A DNA stretch of 16,250 bases from Mailhella sp. (lineage in GTDB: Bacteria; Desulfobacterota; Desulfovibrionia; Desulfovibrionales; Desulfovibrionaceae): NCBI GenBank assembly GCA_017940105.1, contig JAGAZG010000156.1, positions 1 to 16,250 of the forward strand. Direction: 5' to 3'. Below the pieces are notes generated by a model. The model saw only the letters and a list, made by a program, of their open reading frames with translations. It did no database searches and was not told where the DNA came from. Of the stretch, positions 1-6,886 are shown piece by piece (position 1 is the first letter of the stretch; each line of letters starts with the position of its first letter). Both the position numbers and the translations under genes were made by a program.

Positions 1-25
1 AGACCATGTCTACCTTTTTAAGCTT

Positions 26-361
26 TTGCGAAACTTATTTTACGTTATCGAAAAATGGGCGAAGCATCAGGTAATCGGCGGCAGCCCAGTGCTGGAGTGG
101 ACTGGCAGCGAAGCCGCGTCCATCACGCTGTCCGTGAGGCTGGACGCATCGCTGGGGCTTCCGCCTTCCGTTGGAATGCGCATGCTGAAAAACATGCTGG
201 AACGTCATGATGCCTATTCGCTGGTCATCGGCACGGACTACTTCGGCAAGTTCGTGCTGGAAGGAATCGAAGAGGACAGGCGGCACTTCACGGGAGCGGG
301 GATATGCCTCGTGGACGAGGTGTCGCTGAAGCTAAAGGAGCATTCAAGGGGATGGGCATAA
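26..361 (+). CDS. Phage tail protein, P2 GpU-like, probably incomplete
   Basis: GpU-family proteins are minor structural components of contractile (P2/Mu-like) phage tails. The visible 111 residues contain the family's pattern: a G-x-P-V-L-x-W-x-G strand, an I-T-L-S-V-R-L stretch, then a helix (MRMLKNMLE), a hydrophobic strand ending Y-F-G-K-F-V-L and a late L-x-L-K strand. The TTG at 26 is only the first usable start; the frame is open to the left edge, so the true start may lie outside. The family is usually somewhat longer at the N-terminus. A single AGTCTACCT-like 9-mer (positions 7-15, TGTCTACCT) just upstream resembles the repeats further right, so the gene may have been trimmed at that point. 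After the stop, a 27-codon frame beginning at 362 has no recognisable product. With the gp25-like fragment near 2014 this points to a decayed tail operon. Confidence 0.6.
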   Translation: MRNLFYVIEKWAKHQVIGGSPVLEWTGSEAASITLSVRLDASLGLPPSVGMRMLKNMLERHDAYSLVIGTDYFGKFVLEGIEEDRRHFTGAGICLVDEVSLKLKEHSRGWA

Positions 362-449
362 ATGCCATCATTTGATTTGGTAGCTGTGTCGTTTTTTGCC
401 CGGATTATCCTTTGGGCACCTGCAAGCTTCCTTGAAACTGCATAGCCAT

Positions 450-503
450 AGTCTGTTTTTTAGTTCGTTTTAGTCTACTTAAAGTCTTCTTTTTAGTCTA
501 CTT
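450..503 (+). repeat. Five phased 9-bp direct repeats (AGTCTACTT type), left cluster
   Basis: Copies begin at 450 (AGTCTGTTT), 462 (AGTTCGTTT), 472 (AGTCTACTT), 483 (AGTCTTCTT) and 495 (AGTCTACTT). Spacing is 12, 10, 11 and 12 bp, so all lie on one face of the helix. The cluster abuts the 3' end of the leftward AlbA/winged-helix gene. A second cluster of the same 9-mer in the same orientation lies at its 5' end. Direct, phased repeats fit cooperative protein binding. Direct repeats bordering a mobile cassette are an alternative. Confidence 0.75.
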
Positions 504-504
504 T

Positions 505-1833
505 CTACTCGAACTTTCGGTCTGAACCATCAATAACAATCCATTCTCCACGCCTTTTGGAACCTTTGCGTTCCACAAGGTGAAGTTCCTGCAACTGACG
601 AATGCACTTTTTAATGCCGCCTAGACTGATATCGAGTCTGTCTGCCAAATCTTTTTGGGTTATCTGAGGGGATCCTTTCAGCTCAGCTAAAATTTTTCGG
701 TTGCTGTCTGAAAGCTTGCTGCGGCGCTTTTCCAGCAGTTTGCGCAAGACTACAGGTTCTGGCTCGAACAAAAATTTCAATGTTACCTTTAGCATGCCGT
801 CCTCGAAAGTAAACGCTTCCTTTCCATAATGAGAGACGATGATCGGCACGCCATGCCCGCTTTGCTCTGCAAAACCTGTTGCAATGAATACCGTGAGCAA
901 CGCTCTGTTTACAGGTTTGCTAGTACCTTTATAAAAACCTTCCTCTGAAAGACCGTATGGCAATCCACCATAGGAAACGATTTCTATTCTGTCATCAAAG
1001 ATAAAAACTGACGGCGGAATTTTACCACTCCATTCGTTATGGAGGCATGCATTAACCCAGGCTTCGCGAAATGACTCATAATCAAAAAGTGTCGTTTCTG
1101 AACGCAGTCCGGCGTTAAGATTGACCTGAGTAGTATTTAGCAATTTGAAATAGTCAAGGACGTTCATCATTGATTTCAGCAAACACTGTCCGCCGAATTC
1201 AGTCCGTTCTGACATCACTGTTTTATCAGTTCCGCTGAATTTAACGACTTTAATGGAGGAGGCGTTTTGATCTGAAAGAAGATAGGCCATATAATTATAC
1301 CGCCCATCAGCAGTCATAAAACCATAGTTTTTGTAAAATACCACAGATTCGGACGCATGGATGCCGCTTTGAGCAAGGAACATAAAAAACTGTTTAAAGG
1401 AGAGATGTTGGTCATCGGAAGCAATCTCAGCTATGATATCCGACGTGCCTGAGGCAAGCATCTTTCGCAAAATCGAGACGGAGGCTTGTTCATCTGCTGC
1501 TGCATTTCTAACATAGTACCTTCCGTCACAGGCATACGGGATGTCAAAACCATTTGCTGTCACTTCTATGTAGCTATTGCCTGAATCGTCTTGCTTTTCA
1601 TATATGGATGCTAAAATCTGGGGAGATATAAGCAGGTTAATTTTGTTGCGGATGTCAAGCAAGGTTTTCTTGCCAATCTGCAGCCCCTTGACATTGCCGT
1701 TGTCATCCACTCCAAAAAACACTCTGCCGGAGCCGCTTCTATTGAGCATGGCAGACAACGATCTGATTCCCCTGTCCAATTGAGAAAGGCTTTCTTTAAA
1801 CTCTGTAGTTTCGTTTTCTTGCCCAAGATTCAT
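505..1833 (-). CDS. AlbA_2/Schlafen-type ATP-binding transcriptional regulator with C-terminal winged helix
   Basis: The protein has the three-part architecture of the family often annotated as RecG-like or putative transcriptional regulator. The first part is an N-terminal AlbA_2 (Schlafen AAA_4) domain with the E-F-K-E-S motif near residue 12 and an F-F-G-V-D-D-x-G strand. The second, at about 240-345, resembles a HATPase_c_4 domain: F-R-E-A-W-V-N-A-C-L-H-N, then a Y-G-G-L-P loop and E-Q-S-G-H-G. The third, at about 375-435, is a winged helix with T-Q-K-D-L-A-D-R-L-D and a recognition helix G-G-I-K-K-C-I-R-Q-L. About 442 aa, a normal length. ATG at 1831-1833 is chosen over the TTG four codons upstream, though its ribosome site is weak (TGGA). 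Both ends are flanked by phased AGTCTACTT repeats, which suggests autoregulation. Known members are regulators or phage-related accessory proteins; the true ligand is unknown. The gene splits a decayed phage tail region. Confidence 0.85.
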   Translation of the reverse strand: MNLGQENETTEFKESLSQLDRGIRSLSAMLNRSGSGRVFFGVDDNGNVKGLQIGKKTLLDIRNKINLLISPQILASIYEKQDDSGNSYIEVTANGFDIPYACDGRYYVRNAAADEQASVSILRKMLASGTSDIIAEIASDDQHLSFKQFFMFLAQSGIHASESVVFYKNYGFMTADGRYNYMAYLLSDQNASSIKVVKFSGTDKTVMSERTEFGGQCLLKSMMNVLDYFKLLNTTQVNLNAGLRSETTLFDYESFREAWVNACLHNEWSGKIPPSVFIFDDRIEIVSYGGLPYGLSEEGFYKGTSKPVNRALLTVFIATGFAEQSGHGVPIIVSHYGKEAFTFEDGMLKVTLKFLFEPEPVVLRKLLEKRRSKLSDSNRKILAELKGSPQITQKDLADRLDISLGGIKKCIRQLQELHLVERKGSKRRGEWIVIDGSDRKFE

Positions 1834-1871
1834 ACGGATTTCCAAATCGGTTGAATTTGTGGAATGTTTTT

Positions 1872-1927
1872 AGTCTACCTAAAAGTCTACTTAAAGTCTA
1901 CTTTTTAGTCTACCTTGAAGTCGTCTT
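1872..1927 (+). promoter_or_regulatory. Five phased AGTCTACTT direct repeats upstream of the AlbA regulator
   Basis: Copies begin at 1872 (AGTCTACCT), 1884 (AGTCTACTT), 1895 (AGTCTACTT), 1907 (AGTCTACCT) and 1919 (AGTCGTCTT, diverged). Spacings are 12, 11, 12 and 12 bp. They lie 39-94 bp upstream of the regulator's ATG (leftward gene), where an operator would be expected. The orientation is the same as in the left cluster at 450-503. Function inferred: binding array for the neighbouring winged-helix protein. Confidence 0.7.
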
Positions 1928-2013
1928 TTAGCGGAAAAATGACTCCTGGCAGGAATATCAATACTGATAAGGCACATTCGTTTCAGTACCAGCACCGCGT
2001 CATAGGAAACCAC

Positions 2014-2187
2014 ATGAAGATAGACGTTTCAGCCGGCATGACCGGCATAAACTTCTCGCCGCAGTCTCTTGCGGAGGAAGTGATCCAGAACGTGAGGTGC
2101 ATCCTCGCCACCCGCAAAGGCTCGGTCCCTTTCGACCGGGCCTTCGGCGTTTCATGGGACATGCCTAAAACAAAACGACTTGCTTGA
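2014..2187 (+). pseudogene. Truncated phage baseplate protein, gp25/GpW-like
   Basis: The 57 residues read from ATG 2014, which follows an AGGAAA ribosome site by about 5 nt. They resemble the N-terminal part of the gp25/GpW baseplate wedge family: a stretch with E-E-V-I-Q-N-V-R-C-I-L-A-T-R-K-G-S followed by P-F-D-R-A-F-G-V-S-W-D. Family members are usually well over 100 aa, so only the N-terminal half survives. After about residue 52 the frame runs into unrelated codons and stops. Another frame (Q-N-D-L-L-D-Q-V-V-E-L...) stays open across the junction at about 2170-2235, consistent with a deletion or fusion point. With the GpU-like gene at the left edge it marks a decayed contractile-tail prophage. 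Confidence 0.55.
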
Positions 2188-2211
2188 CCAAGTGGTTGAA
2201 TTAGCCGGCGG

Positions 2212-2445
2212 ATGTTTAAACATGCCTTTGAATCTGCAGTAGAGGAAGCGTCAACCAACAACAAAGTCTTCAGCCCTCAGAACTGGTGTAAGGCTAAAGG
2301 ATCGCTTAAAGACATTCGCACAGCGGTTCGTCAATTTTTAATGTCCATGAAATTTCAGACAGGCAGTAAGCCATTGCTGGAGGCACTGAATACCGGGCTG
2401 AAGATGAAAAATGAAGATTTCGAGCCCAGATGGACTGCAGACTGA
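2212..2445 (+). CDS. Hypothetical protein, 77 aa, doubtful
   Basis: The frame begins with an ATG at 2212 preceded by GGCGG, within 4 nt of the start. It encodes a basic, mostly helical-looking protein (K-A-F/H-rich N-terminus, then a T-A-V-R-Q-F-L-M-S-M-K-F helix). I do not recognise a family. It lies between the truncated baseplate gene and the DUF1016 fragment, a region of broken genes, so it may itself be the remnant of something larger or a non-coding frame. Confidence 0.3.
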   Translation: MFKHAFESAVEEASTNNKVFSPQNWCKAKGSLKDIRTAVRQFLMSMKFQTGSKPLLEALNTGLKMKNEDFEPRWTAD

Positions 2446-2533
2446 TATAGAATTGCTGCTAAGGGTTTGTTCATGAACATGTCAATCTTCTATAACGGAA
2501 TATCTTTGGAGCAAGATAGGAGTGCCTGAAATA

Positions 2534-3193
2534 ATGCATGACCTAATCGTATACCAGCAATCCGGTGATCTTTTTCAGGATGCTGCAAAAATCATTGAAT
2601 CTGCGCAGCAAGTCGCTTACCGCGCTGTTGACCGCGTTTTGGTATTGCGCAATTGGCTGCTGGGGAAACGCATTTCTGAAAATGAGTTGAAAGGTGACCG
2701 GCAGGAACGCTACGGCTCAGGAATCGTTGATGACCTCGCCCGGCGATTAACCGATCAATACGGCAGAGGCTTTGACAGGCGCAATCTCTACCGCTTCGTA
2801 AAATTTTATCAGACCTACGGGAATATTGTGACCTCGGTGAGTGCACAATCCTTGCAAGGCGCCGGCGATGAAATTGTGGACTCAGCGAGTGCACAATCGT
2901 TGGATGCATCCTGTCAGTTCAAGATTTCGGGAAAAATTCTTACCTGGACGCATTATCGCATTCTGCTTCAGGTGCTGAATCCTGACGCGAGAGAATGGTA
3001 CGAGAGAGAGGCATTTGAACAGGCTTGGTCCGTACGTACGCTGCAGCGAAATATTGACACGCAGTACTATGACAGGATGCTCCTGGCACATTCTACCACG
3101 TCTGATTCCAAGCCCCAAGCCTCTATGTCGGGCACACCAGTACGTTGCAGCACGGATCTATTACTATGCCAAATCAAATGCTTTATCCTATAG
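2534..3193 (+). pseudogene. DUF1016 (YhcG-type PDDEXK nuclease) gene, 3'-truncated
   Basis: The first ~190 residues match the N-terminal domain of the DUF1016/YhcG family: R-A-V-D-R-V-L-V-L-R-N-W-L-L-G-K near the start, then Y-G-S-G-I-V-D-D-L-A, a F-D-R-R-N-L-Y-R-F-V-K-F-Y segment, and the W-T-H-Y-R-I-L-L motif followed by W-S-V-R-T-L-Q-R-N-I. Full-length members are about 340-380 aa and carry a C-terminal PD-(D/E)xK nuclease domain. Here the homology ends at about residue 195 and is replaced by an unrelated tail, so the nuclease domain is gone. ATG 2534 is preferred, with GGAG 12-13 nt upstream; a GTG at 2522 is also in frame. The linker shows an internal duplication: S-V-S-A-Q-S-L and S-A-S-A-Q-S-L with similar flanking DNA. 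The 3' end abuts the convergent acetyltransferase gene. Confidence 0.75.
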
Positions 3194-3211
3194 ATTGGTA
3201 GTTCCTTACAA

Positions 3212-3784
3212 TCAAACTTCATCGACGTCGTTCTCTATCTCGCGGATCACTTTCGCTGGTACGCCGCCGACGATCACGTTGTCCGGCACGTCATGCGTCA
3301 CAACCGCGCCCGCTGCGACGATGACGTTGTTTCCGATGATCACGCCGGGCAAAATCGTCGCATTGCCCCCGATCCACACGTCGTTGCCGATTTTGATGGG
3401 CTTTGAGACACCGAGATGCCGACGGCGGCCCTTGGGCGAGATTGGATGATTGATGGTCGTAATGAGCGTGTTCGGTGCGATCCAGACATTATCGCCCATC
3501 GTCACGGGGCTGATGTCGAGAATCGTCACATTGTAGTTGGCAAGGAACTCGTCGCCGACATGGATGTTCAGCCCGTTGTCACAGCGGAAGCCCGGCAGGA
3601 CGTTCGGGTTCCTGCCGACACTGCCAAACAACTCGCGGATCGCCGCCTCTTTCGCGGCGCGATCGGTCACGTTGATGGCCTCCAGCTTCTTGCAACCCTC
3701 TACCGCGTGAAGCTTCCGCGCGTCCACTTCGGGATCGTTCACGTCGAAGGGCAGTCCTGTGTCCAGTTTTTCAAGCTCTGTCAT
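3212..3784 (-). CDS. Hexapeptide-repeat O-acetyltransferase (Maa/LacA/NodL family)
   Basis: The protein is 190 aa, the usual length for maltose/galactoside-type O-acetyltransferases. These move acetyl from acetyl-CoA to a sugar hydroxyl as trimers with a left-handed beta-helix. The N-terminal helical domain (about 1-55) is followed by hexapeptide turns: I-H-V-G-D, V-T-M-G-D-N-V-W-I-A-P, I-K-I-G-N-D-V-W-I-G-G, V-I-I-G-N-N-V-I-V-A-A-G-A-V-V and the closing G-G-V-P-A-K-V-I. His113 in T-I-N-H-P is in the position of the family's catalytic histidine. An AGAGG ribosome site precedes the ATG on the minus strand. It is the last gene of a leftward cluster with the flavin reductase and alcohol dehydrogenase, separated by a large hairpin. 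The sugar substrate cannot be told from sequence. Confidence 0.9.
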   Translation of the reverse strand: MTELEKLDTGLPFDVNDPEVDARKLHAVEGCKKLEAINVTDRAAKEAAIRELFGSVGRNPNVLPGFRCDNGLNIHVGDEFLANYNVTILDISPVTMGDNVWIAPNTLITTINHPISPKGRRRHLGVSKPIKIGNDVWIGGNATILPGVIIGNNVIVAAGAVVTHDVPDNVIVGGVPAKVIREIENDVDEV

Positions 3785-3834
3785 TGTTTAGCTTTCCTCT
3801 CTTTGCTTCCGCTTCATTTCCTTCGCCAACGTTC

Positions 3835-3878
3835 TGCTCCGCAGGGGGAAACCCACAAAGGCTTCCCCCTGCGGAGCA
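3835..3878. other. Perfect 16-bp inverted repeat between flavin reductase and acetyltransferase genes
   Basis: Arms TGCTCCGCAGGGGGAA (3835-3850) and its exact complement (3863-3878) enclose a 12-nt loop. The structure starts 4 bp after the flavin reductase stop, on the leftward transcript. No T-run follows on either strand, so it is not a canonical intrinsic terminator. A partial attenuator or an mRNA-stabilising intercistronic hairpin separating expression of the two genes is more likely. Confidence 0.75.
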
Positions 3879-3881
3879 AAA

Positions 3882-4373
3882 TTACATCAGATCCATCTTG
3901 TCCCAGAGAATGTTTCCGTTCGCGTCGAGGTATTCCTCGTCCACATGGACCGCCTGCACCTTGCCAATGAACAGCTCGTGGGTGCCGGGCATCGTGCTTT
4001 CGACCACGGCACATTCGATGCTGACAGGGCAGTCGGTGAGGATTGGCGCGTTTACATATTTTGCGTCCTCCCATTTGAGATCGAGCGCCGCAAACTTATC
4101 CTCGTCTCGGCCAGAACGCGAGCCAAGGTAATTGTACTCCTTCTTGAAGGATTTCTTCGGCAGGTTGATGACGAAGCTCCCGGTCTCCTTGACCATGTGG
4201 TGTGAATAGCGGGACGGCACGATGCCGACCATAACCATCACAGGATCAAGGCTGACGTTGGCGGTAAAGCCGACGACCAGCGCGTTGTTTTTGCCGTCCT
4301 TGTCGCGGCAGGACACGATAGTCTGCGGCACGGGCTGCATACACAGCACGGTATTCTTGGCAAGTTTTTTCAT
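3882..4373 (-). CDS. Flavoredoxin-type flavin reductase (FMN-binding split barrel)
   Basis: The 163-aa product matches the flavin reductase-like / flavoredoxin family, cytosolic FMN-binding split-barrel proteins that pass electrons or reduce flavin. Visible marks are T-A-N-V-S-L-D-P-V-M-V-M-V-G-I near residue 40 (family pattern T-x-x-S-x-x-P-P), then S-F-V-I-N-L-P, K-F-x-x-L-D-L-K-W, and a C-terminal barrel strand with H-E-L-F-I-G-K-V-Q-A-V-H-V-D-E. ATG 4373 is chosen; the frame extends a few codons upstream to a TTG, but GAGG 11 nt before this ATG and the 17-nt gap from the dehydrogenase stop fit better. It is co-transcribed behind the alcohol dehydrogenase, so it may serve the same redox process. 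No specific substrate can be assigned. Confidence 0.88.
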   Translation of the reverse strand: MKKLAKNTVLCMQPVPQTIVSCRDKDGKNNALVVGFTANVSLDPVMVMVGIVPSRYSHHMVKETGSFVINLPKKSFKKEYNYLGSRSGRDEDKFAALDLKWEDAKYVNAPILTDCPVSIECAVVESTMPGTHELFIGKVQAVHVDEEYLDANGNILWDKMDLM

Positions 4374-4390
4374 CTCGTTTCCATCCTCTT

Positions 4391-5554
4391 TCAACAATAG
4401 GCGTTCTCAAAGATTTCCAGATAATCCGCGTCGGACAGGGGCAGCGGATCGGCGGTGATATCTCCGCCGAGGACTTCATGCACCTTCGCGGGATACAGCT
4501 TCAGCTCCTCACGGGTGATGCCTTCTTCGCTCATCTTGAGATTGGCGCAGCCGACGTCCGTGATCAGCTGATCCAGCGCCGCAATGAAGTCCTTGCCGCT
4601 CTGCGGATGCTCAATACCCATTGCCTTTGCCATCTTTTTCATCGGCTCCTCCGCAGCCTTTCGCTCGGCGAAGAAGCCATAGTAGGCGTGAGCGATCTCG
4701 ATGAGACCCGCGCCATGCACAAGGTTGTCGTGGAAGCTGCCCATGACATGTTCCATTGTGTGCGCCGATGTACACATCATATAATAACCGGCGAACGTGT
4801 TGGCTAGAGCCATATACGCGCGGGCTTCCTTGTCGCTGCCGTCCACGACAGCGCGGGGCAGATACTTGGCAACGAATTCAATGGTTTTGAGCGCGAACAT
4901 CTCCGCCATCGGGTGGACATTCTTGTTGACCACGGTTTCGGAGGCGTGGAAGAAAGCGTCCATGCCCTGATAGGCTGTGAATTTCGGCGGCACACTCATC
5001 ATCAGGTCGCTGTCCACGACGGAGATCGTCGGGAACATGGAGAGGAAGAAGATGCCCGTCTTTTCTTGTGTCTTGTCGTTGGTGATGACCGAGGCGATAT
5101 CGACCTCACTGGCAGTACCGGCGCTGGTCGTGATGCAGATGATGGGAATGGCAGGATTGGGAGCCGCTTTCTTGCCTCCGTTCGCAGAAAGGGAATAGTC
5201 CCAGATGTCGCCAGGGTTGTTCGCCATCAGCGCGATGCACTTGGAGCAATCCATGACGGAGCCGCCACCCAGCGCAAGCACGAAGTCGCAGCCGTTGTCC
5301 TTGACCGCTTTCGCGCCGTCCATAACGTTGATGTTCGTGGGGTTCGGGCGGATCTGATCGAACAAAACGTGCTCAACGCCCGCAAGCGCCAACTCCTTCT
5401 CAACGCGCGCGAGATAGCCGTACTTCTTGACGGAAGTACCACCCGTCGTGACGATCAGGGCCTTCTTGCCGGGGAGCGTTTCGCTGTGCAGCTCATTCAG
5501 TTTTCCGGGACCGAACAGTACCTTAGTGGGCATATAAAAGTTAAAGCTATACAT
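4391..5554 (-). CDS. Iron-containing alcohol dehydrogenase (group III, NAD(P)-dependent)
   Basis: The 387-aa length and motifs fit the Fe-ADH family (butanol/lactaldehyde-type), which interconverts alcohols and aldehydes with NAD(P)(H). The G-G-G-S nucleotide-binding loop is at residues 96-99 (followed by V-M-D-C-S-K). The metal ligands expected for the family are all present: Asp199 and His203 (G-M-D-A-F-F-H-A-S-E), His269 (T-M-E-H-V-M-G) and His280 (N-L-V-H-G-A-G). ATG at 5554 is preferred because GGAGG lies 8 nt upstream; an ATG two codons earlier would sit only 2 nt from it. It is the first gene of the leftward cluster with the flavin reductase and acetyltransferase. It is divergent from an AraC-type regulator across a short region with tandem 22-bp repeats, so AraC control by an alcohol or aldehyde signal is likely. 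Physiological substrate unknown. Confidence 0.93.
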   Translation of the reverse strand: MYSFNFYMPTKVLFGPGKLNELHSETLPGKKALIVTTGGTSVKKYGYLARVEKELALAGVEHVLFDQIRPNPTNINVMDGAKAVKDNGCDFVLALGGGSVMDCSKCIALMANNPGDIWDYSLSANGGKKAAPNPAIPIICITTSAGTASEVDIASVITNDKTQEKTGIFFLSMFPTISVVDSDLMMSVPPKFTAYQGMDAFFHASETVVNKNVHPMAEMFALKTIEFVAKYLPRAVVDGSDKEARAYMALANTFAGYYMMCTSAHTMEHVMGSFHDNLVHGAGLIEIAHAYYGFFAERKAAEEPMKKMAKAMGIEHPQSGKDFIAALDQLITDVGCANLKMSEEGITREELKLYPAKVHEVLGGDITADPLPLSDADYLEIFENAYC

Positions 5555-5618
5555 TTGCATGGCCTCCTTGACTTGATTTGTTGAGCAAACTATAGAACGG
5601 CAGCAGGAAAATGCAGTA

Positions 5619-5662
5619 GCTTTTTTTAATATCTTGACTGGCTTTTCTTAATCTCTTGTGCT
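5619..5662 (+). promoter_or_regulatory. Tandem 22-bp direct repeat, probable AraC-type operator
   Basis: Two 22-nt units lie head to tail at 5619-5640 (GCTTTTTTTAATATCTTG...) and 5641-5662 (GCTTTTCTTAATCTCTTG...); 16 of the first 18 positions agree. A 22-bp period puts both half-sites on the same helix face, as in classic AraC-family direct-repeat operators. The element lies between the divergent dehydrogenase and AraC genes and includes a TATACT at 5662-5667 that could serve as the regulator's -10. Binding is inferred. Confidence 0.55.
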
Positions 5663-5696
5663 ATACTACCACTATTCTGGCAGGGAGGTGCGGGGC

Positions 5697-6662
5697 ATGA
5701 CGGGCAACCATTGGAAGCTGCTGAACATGGCAATCGAAAAGCTCGGTGTGGAATTCTCCGCGCTTGATTTGACCTTTCACGACATGACGGACGGTAAAAC
5801 AACGGGCGATGTTACTTCCTACTGGCCTGGCGCAGAAAACGAGGATGTGCTGGTCTGCGTGTTCAAGGGAACGCACATCGAGGAGCCGTTCCACCGGCAG
5901 GACTTCTTTTTCATCAATTATGCCTACCGCAACAGCTATCAGGCACTCTCGGCGAAGTTCAATAACACCGTCACCATCCATGAGGACGAGTGCTACATCG
6001 GTCAGCCCTACAGCGGCTACGCCCTGCGCTGCGACAGCGCTGAGGAGACAGTCATCGTTGGCGTGTTGATCCGTAAAGACGCCTTCTTTCGGGAGTATCT
6101 GTCGTTGGTCTACACCGACACGGAGCTGTTTCGTTTTTTTATCGAGCCGCAGACCAACCGTTTTTCTGAAGAGTTCATCCACCTGACGATGACGAAGGAT
6201 CACGCAATCCGCGTAGTGCTGGAACTGATGGTCATCGAGTATGCCGACCGGCGCGAGGACACGCAGCAGATATTGAAGGCGCTGTTGCAAGCGTTGCTCC
6301 TGCAAATCACGCGGCATTATCGCATTTCTCGTACCGCCGATAAGCCTCCCAACTCTCTTGTGGCGCAGATCGTGCGGTACATCGGCGACCATTCGGACAC
6401 TGTGACGCTGGACGAGCTGTCCGAACAATTTTCCTATCATCCCAACTATCTTTCGGCGCTGCTGCCCCGTGAGACCGGTAAAAAATTCACCGATCTGCTG
6501 CTGGAAAAGCGCATGGAGCGAGCGATACTGCTGCTTCGCAACACAAGTCTCTCCATAGAAGAAATTGCCGCAATGCTGGGCTACAGTAATCACAGCAATT
6601 TCTATAAGGCATTTAAGGAGTATTATGGAGCTTCACCTCGCAAGGGATTGAAGCAAAAGTGA
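5697..6662 (+). CDS. AraC-family transcriptional regulator
   Basis: 321 aa. The C-terminal ~95 residues form the two-helix-turn-helix AraC/XylS domain: V-T-L-D-E-L-S-E-Q-F-S-Y-H-P-N-Y-L-S-A-L-L with G-K-K-F-T-D-L-L-L-E-K-R-M (first HTH and linker), then L-S-I-E-E-I-A-A-M-L-G-Y-S-N-H-S-N-F-Y-K and a F-K-E-Y-Y-G-A-S-P-R ending. The N-terminal ~220 residues form a cupin-like sensor region (F-F-x-N-Y-A-Y-R...) without a ligand I can name. ATG 5697 has GGGAGG 8 nt upstream; a GTG at 5658 is in frame but lacks a site. It is divergent from the alcohol dehydrogenase operon, its probable target. Confidence 0.9.
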   Translation: MTGNHWKLLNMAIEKLGVEFSALDLTFHDMTDGKTTGDVTSYWPGAENEDVLVCVFKGTHIEEPFHRQDFFFINYAYRNSYQALSAKFNNTVTIHEDECYIGQPYSGYALRCDSAEETVIVGVLIRKDAFFREYLSLVYTDTELFRFFIEPQTNRFSEEFIHLTMTKDHAIRVVLELMVIEYADRREDTQQILKALLQALLLQITRHYRISRTADKPPNSLVAQIVRYIGDHSDTVTLDELSEQFSYHPNYLSALLPRETGKKFTDLLLEKRMERAILLLRNTSLSIEEIAAMLGYSNHSNFYKAFKEYYGASPRKGLKQK

Positions 6663-6799
6663 AATAAGGGTACATTTATCCTTGACAAATATCTTCTTAG
6701 CAGTCCGGTGGTGTTAAACTAGACTTTCCAATCATTTTTTTGAGATGCTGTGAAAGCCTCCAGCGCCTCCCTCACCCCGCATTCCGGGCAGATGTCGCT

Positions 6800-6829
6800 T
6801 TGACAAGGGTTACAATCAATATTTATACT
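6800..6829 (+). promoter_or_regulatory. Sigma70-type promoter for the DUF4143 ATPase gene
   Basis: TTGACA (6800-6805), 18-bp spacer and TATACT (6824-6829) give a near-consensus promoter; start expected near 6836. An 8-bp inverted repeat, TCGAAAAA (6829-6836) with TTTTTCGA (6854-6861), overlaps the -10 and early leader and could be an operator. The gene starts at 6887. The rest of the 6663-6870 intergenic stretch shows a second TTGACA at 6683 without a good -10, and nothing else. Confidence 0.7.
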
Positions 6830-6886
6830 CGAAAAAAAATTGAAAATTAAAAGTTTTTCGACTAGATTTTTTTGGAGGAGAATTCC

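Noticed and set aside
505..1845. Treating the AGTCTACTT clusters as terminal repeats of an insertion sequence
   Set aside because: They are direct, multi-copy and phased rather than single inverted ends, and the enclosed gene is a regulator, not a transposase.
3416..4205. Plus-strand frames across the acetyltransferase and flavin reductase
   Set aside because: Antisense to two well-recognised genes, with no start signals.
4913..5584. Long plus-strand frame opposite the alcohol dehydrogenase (223 codons)
   Set aside because: It mirrors the codon structure of a GC-rich real gene; its product is unlike known proteins.
5661..6593. 310-codon minus-strand frame opposite the AraC regulator
   Set aside because: Shadow frame; the AraC helix-turn-helix motifs on the other strand are decisive.
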